A stretch of DNA of 7,071 nt from Actinomycetota bacterium. Lineage in GTDB: Bacteria > Actinomycetota > Thermoleophilia > Gaiellales > F1-60-MAGs149. This document shows, piece after piece, positions 5,525 through 7,071 of the stretch (within the stretch, counting starts at the first letter, position 1; each line of letters opens with the position of its first letter). The stretch is from positions 1 through 7,071 of the forward strand of contig CANKHS010000068.1 of the NCBI GenBank assembly GCA_947481755.1, written 5' to 3'. A program made the position numbers and the translations under genes. The notes beneath the pieces were generated by a model that saw only the letters and a list, made by a program, of their open reading frames with translations, searched no databases and was not told where the DNA came from.

Positions 5525-6046
5525 ATGCCAACCCTGCCGCCCAAGCCCGCGGTAGAGCCGCTTCGGCCGTCCCCAGCCCAGTCAGCCGATGCGCTGCAGT
5601 GGGTCGCGCTCGTGGTGATTGCTCTGGTGACGATCGTGGCCGATCAGGTCACAAAGTTGATTGCACGGAATTCGTTTACGCCGAATGATCCGTTCGAAGT
5701 GCTGCCGTTTTTCCATTTCACGAACACGATCAACACGGGAATTGCGTTCGGCCAGTTCCGCGACAACCAGATCATTGTGATCGCTGGCTCCGTGATTGCG
5801 ATTGCCTTCATGTTGATTTACTTCGGACGTTCGGGTGGGCGACATAGTCTCTTGCCTGTCGCGATTGGTCTCCTCGTTGGTGGTGCGACGTCAAATCTGT
5901 TCGACCGCATTGCCCAGGGGCACGTCACCGATTTTCTTGAGGTCAGCCACTTTCCTGTCTTCAATCTTGCCGACGCCGCCATTACGGCGGGCGTGATTGG
6001 GCTCTTAATCACGCTGCTCGCCAGTGAGCGCGTGAAGAGCGAATGA
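5525..6046 (+). CDS. lspA: Lipoprotein signal peptidase (signal peptidase II)
   Basis: This 173-residue inner-membrane aspartyl protease removes the signal peptide from diacylated prolipoproteins at the lipobox cysteine. Four membrane segments are visible at about residues 25-45, 82-100, 107-122 and 148-167. Conserved elements are DQVTK (40-44), NTGIAFG (70-76), SNLFDRIAQGHVTDF (123-137) and FPVFNLADAAI (143-153). The catalytic aspartates are Asp136 and Asp150. The ATG at 5525 is chosen because it starts four bases after the upstream stop. An in-frame ATG at 5477 would overlap the DksA/TraR gene by 44 bases and add residues without family support. A Pro-rich cytoplasmic leader of about 20 residues precedes the first helix. 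The stop overlaps the rluD start by four bases (ATGA). Codons are noticeably richer in A and T than in the leftmost gene, as is common for membrane proteins. Confidence 0.96.
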   Translation: MPTLPPKPAVEPLRPSPAQSADALQWVALVVIALVTIVADQVTKLIARNSFTPNDPFEVLPFFHFTNTINTGIAFGQFRDNQIIVIAGSVIAIAFMLIYFGRSGGRHSLLPVAIGLLVGGATSNLFDRIAQGHVTDFLEVSHFPVFNLADAAITAGVIGLLITLLASERVKSE

Positions 6047-6951
6047 TTACCGTCACCGTTGAGGCCGAGCACGCTGGTGCGCGGCTGGACCGCGTCGTGC
6101 ATGAGTCGCTAAGTGGGATTTCGCGAGCCGAGGCACAGCGTCTGATCGAGGACGGGCACGTGACTGTCGACGGTGCGAATCGCTCGCGCAGCTCGCGCGT
6201 GCAGCGCGGCATGGTCGTGGTGATTGATGTACCGGAGAAGGCCGTGGTCGTCGAAGAGGCGCCGGTCGATCTCGAGCCACGCATTGTCTTCGAGGACGAG
6301 TACCTCGTGGTTGTCGACAAGCCAGTCGGCTTGGTGACGCACGCTGCGCCCAGTTCGAAGGGACCGTCCTTGGCAGGCATCCTGGCGGCGCGAGGTATGG
6401 CCGCGGGCGGCGACGACGATCGGCCCGGCATCGTGCATCGCCTCGACAAGGAGACGTCGGGCCTCCTGGTTGTGGCACGCGATGCCGAGACCTTGAAGTC
6501 GCTGCAGAAGCAGATGAAGAAGCGCGAGATCGAGCGCGAGTACGTCGCGCTGGTGCATGGTCGTCCACCCAGCATTGCCGGACGCATTGAGGCACCGATT
6601 GGGCGCGATCCCCAAAACCGTACACGCCGCATGATCGATGGCATTGGTGCGCGCCCGGCAACGACGCACTTCGAGCTGGTTGAGGCGTTCCCAGAGCACA
6701 CGTTGCTTTCGGTTCACCTCGAGACGGGCCGTACGCACCAGATTCGCGTCCACTTCGGCGCGATCAAGTATCCGATCGTGGGCGATCCGGTTTACGGCCC
6801 CTCGTCGAGTGATCGACTCGGTCTTGAGCACCAGGCCCTGCATGCCCATCGGCTGGCCTTTATGCATCCCGTCACGGGCGAGCGGCTGGAATTTACCTCG
6901 CCGGTACCCGCAGACTTTGAGCGCGCGCTCACCTCGCTCCGTCCGGAGTAG
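6043..6951 (+). CDS. rluD: RluA/RluD family 23S rRNA pseudouridine synthase
   Basis: This 302-residue enzyme isomerises specific uridines of 23S rRNA to pseudouridine; RluD itself modifies the helix 69 loop. An N-terminal S4 RNA-binding domain spans about residues 12-62 (RLDRVV, SRAEAQRLIEDGHVTVDG). The catalytic domain holds VVVDKPVGLVTH at 89-100, the active-site HRLDKETSGL at 132-141 with catalytic Asp135, YVALVHG at 167-173, and GRTHQIRVHF at 229-238. Length and architecture are standard. The site specificity (RluD rather than RluC-like) rests on the S4 domain and the lspA neighbour, as in Bacillus ylyB, and is therefore likely but not certain. Translation is probably coupled to lspA through the ATGA overlap. 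No T-tract terminator follows immediately. Confidence 0.94.
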   Translation: MITVTVEAEHAGARLDRVVHESLSGISRAEAQRLIEDGHVTVDGANRSRSSRVQRGMVVVIDVPEKAVVVEEAPVDLEPRIVFEDEYLVVVDKPVGLVTHAAPSSKGPSLAGILAARGMAAGGDDDRPGIVHRLDKETSGLLVVARDAETLKSLQKQMKKREIEREYVALVHGRPPSIAGRIEAPIGRDPQNRTRRMIDGIGARPATTHFELVEAFPEHTLLSVHLETGRTHQIRVHFGAIKYPIVGDPVYGPSSSDRLGLEHQALHAHRLAFMHPVTGERLEFTSPVPADFERALTSLRPE

Positions 6952-6967
6952 CGCCCCGAAGACCCGA

Positions 6968-6996
6968 GCGTTGGTACGTTTCGACCTGTCCAACGC
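6968..6996 (+). repeat. 7-bp stem-loop after rluD
   Basis: GCGTTGG at 6968-6974 pairs perfectly with CCAACGC at 6990-6996 around a 15-base loop. It could be a weak transcript-end structure of the rluD operon; no T-run follows. A TACGTT at 6975-6980, inside the loop, fits TANNNT and might be a -10 box for the downstream gene. In that case this stem would not be present in the new transcript. Confidence 0.4.
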
Positions 6997-7071
6997 ACGA
7001 CATTCCGTCGTGTGAACCCACTCCCCTGCTGGGGCGTGTCTCGCTGAGAGGTGCCGACCCCGTCGGTCTCA
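6996..7071 (+). promoter_or_regulatory. Structured intergenic region / candidate RNA leader, cut by the window end
   Basis: Several hairpins follow one another. CACGAC/GTCGTG (6996-7001 with 7007-7012) closes a five-base loop, and CCCC/GGGG (7023-7026 with 7031-7034) closes a four-base loop. CCGAC/GTCGG (7054-7058 with 7062-7066) closes CCC, extended by TGAGA/TCTCA (7045-7049 with 7067-7071) beyond a four-base bulge. The GAGA at 7046-7049 can alternatively pair with TCTC at 7039-7042. CTGAGAGG at 7044-7051 resembles the CNGNGA hexaloop and following GG of PyrR-binding RNA, and pyrR follows rluD/ylyB in Bacillus. However, the pairs next to that loop do not match the consensus stem. A cis-regulatory leader is plausible; its class is unproven. 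Confidence 0.4.

Noticed and set aside
6109..6993. Minus-strand open reading frame of 294 codons opposite rluD
   Set aside because: It is a shadow of the rluD coding sequence, whose S4 and catalytic motifs are unambiguous.
7031..7071. TPP riboswitch, suggested by GGGG...CTGAGA...ACCCC
   Set aside because: The order of GGGG, a short GCG/CGC stem, TGAGA and CCCC is reminiscent of the 5' half. The defining 3' half (the CCTGAT and GCG-GGGA region) is outside the window or absent, and the rluD context does not favour a thiamine gene. It is kept only as an alternative for a covariance search.
6952..7071. T-box leader
   Set aside because: No TGGNACC antiterminator bulge sequence and no recognisable specifier loop are visible in the available bases.
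1..7071. Insertion sequences, phage genes, CRISPR repeats, toxin-antitoxin or defence genes
   Set aside because: No transposase or integrase motifs, no regularly spaced direct repeats and no paired small toxin-antitoxin genes were found. Nearly every base belongs to, or adjoins, a housekeeping-type gene.

Overview
The window reads as chromosomal DNA from a high-GC actinobacterium. A member of Thermoleophilia or a neighbouring class is my best guess. The grounds are strong G/C bias at third codon positions, a DivIVA-family protein, a secreted RCC1-repeat protein ending in an Ig-like module of a kind I associate with that group, and promoters that appear to drive leaderless mRNAs. No mobile element, CRISPR array, tRNA or rRNA was recognised. 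The window is densely coding, and no gene-free stretch reaches 300 bases.

Left part (1-1538, + strand): the 3' end of a glutamine-synthetase-family ligase is followed by a class I amidotransferase-like hydrolase (peptidase C26, PuuD type). Together they resemble the gamma-glutamylation and deglutamylation steps of polyamine or amine catabolism (PuuA and PuuD), so the ligase may make a gamma-glutamyl-amide rather than glutamine.

Middle (1575-3456): a 488-residue exported, probably lipid-anchored seven-bladed RCC1-type beta-propeller lies on the + strand. It carries exactly one cysteine pair per blade. It converges, with a single base between the stop codons, on a small minus-strand GFA-family zinc protein. 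That gene is in turn divergent from proC across a 59-base region holding two back-to-back -10 boxes and a symmetric inverted repeat.

Right part (3516-6951, + strand): two apparent operons. The first is proC (proline synthesis), yggT (small membrane protein) and divIVA (polar growth and division scaffold). The second is a DksA/TraR zinc protein, lspA (lipoprotein signal peptidase) and rluD (23S rRNA pseudouridine synthase). This resembles the ylmG-divIVA-ileS-ylyA-lspA-ylyB-pyrR cluster of Firmicutes, but with proC joined to yggT and no ileS. By that synteny the next gene may be pyrR or another pyrimidine gene. The last 120 bases hold several hairpins with mutually exclusive pairings and a sequence resembling a PyrR-binding loop, cut by the window edge.

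The most general observation is that all five genes without a close upstream co-directional partner have a TANNNT box 6-7 bases before the ATG and no Shine-Dalgarno sequence. Internal operon genes mostly carry GGAG-type sequences. I found no clear evidence for a wholly new biological system. The best leads are the leaderless promoter pattern, the 3' leader, the divergent operator and the cysteine-paired propeller.
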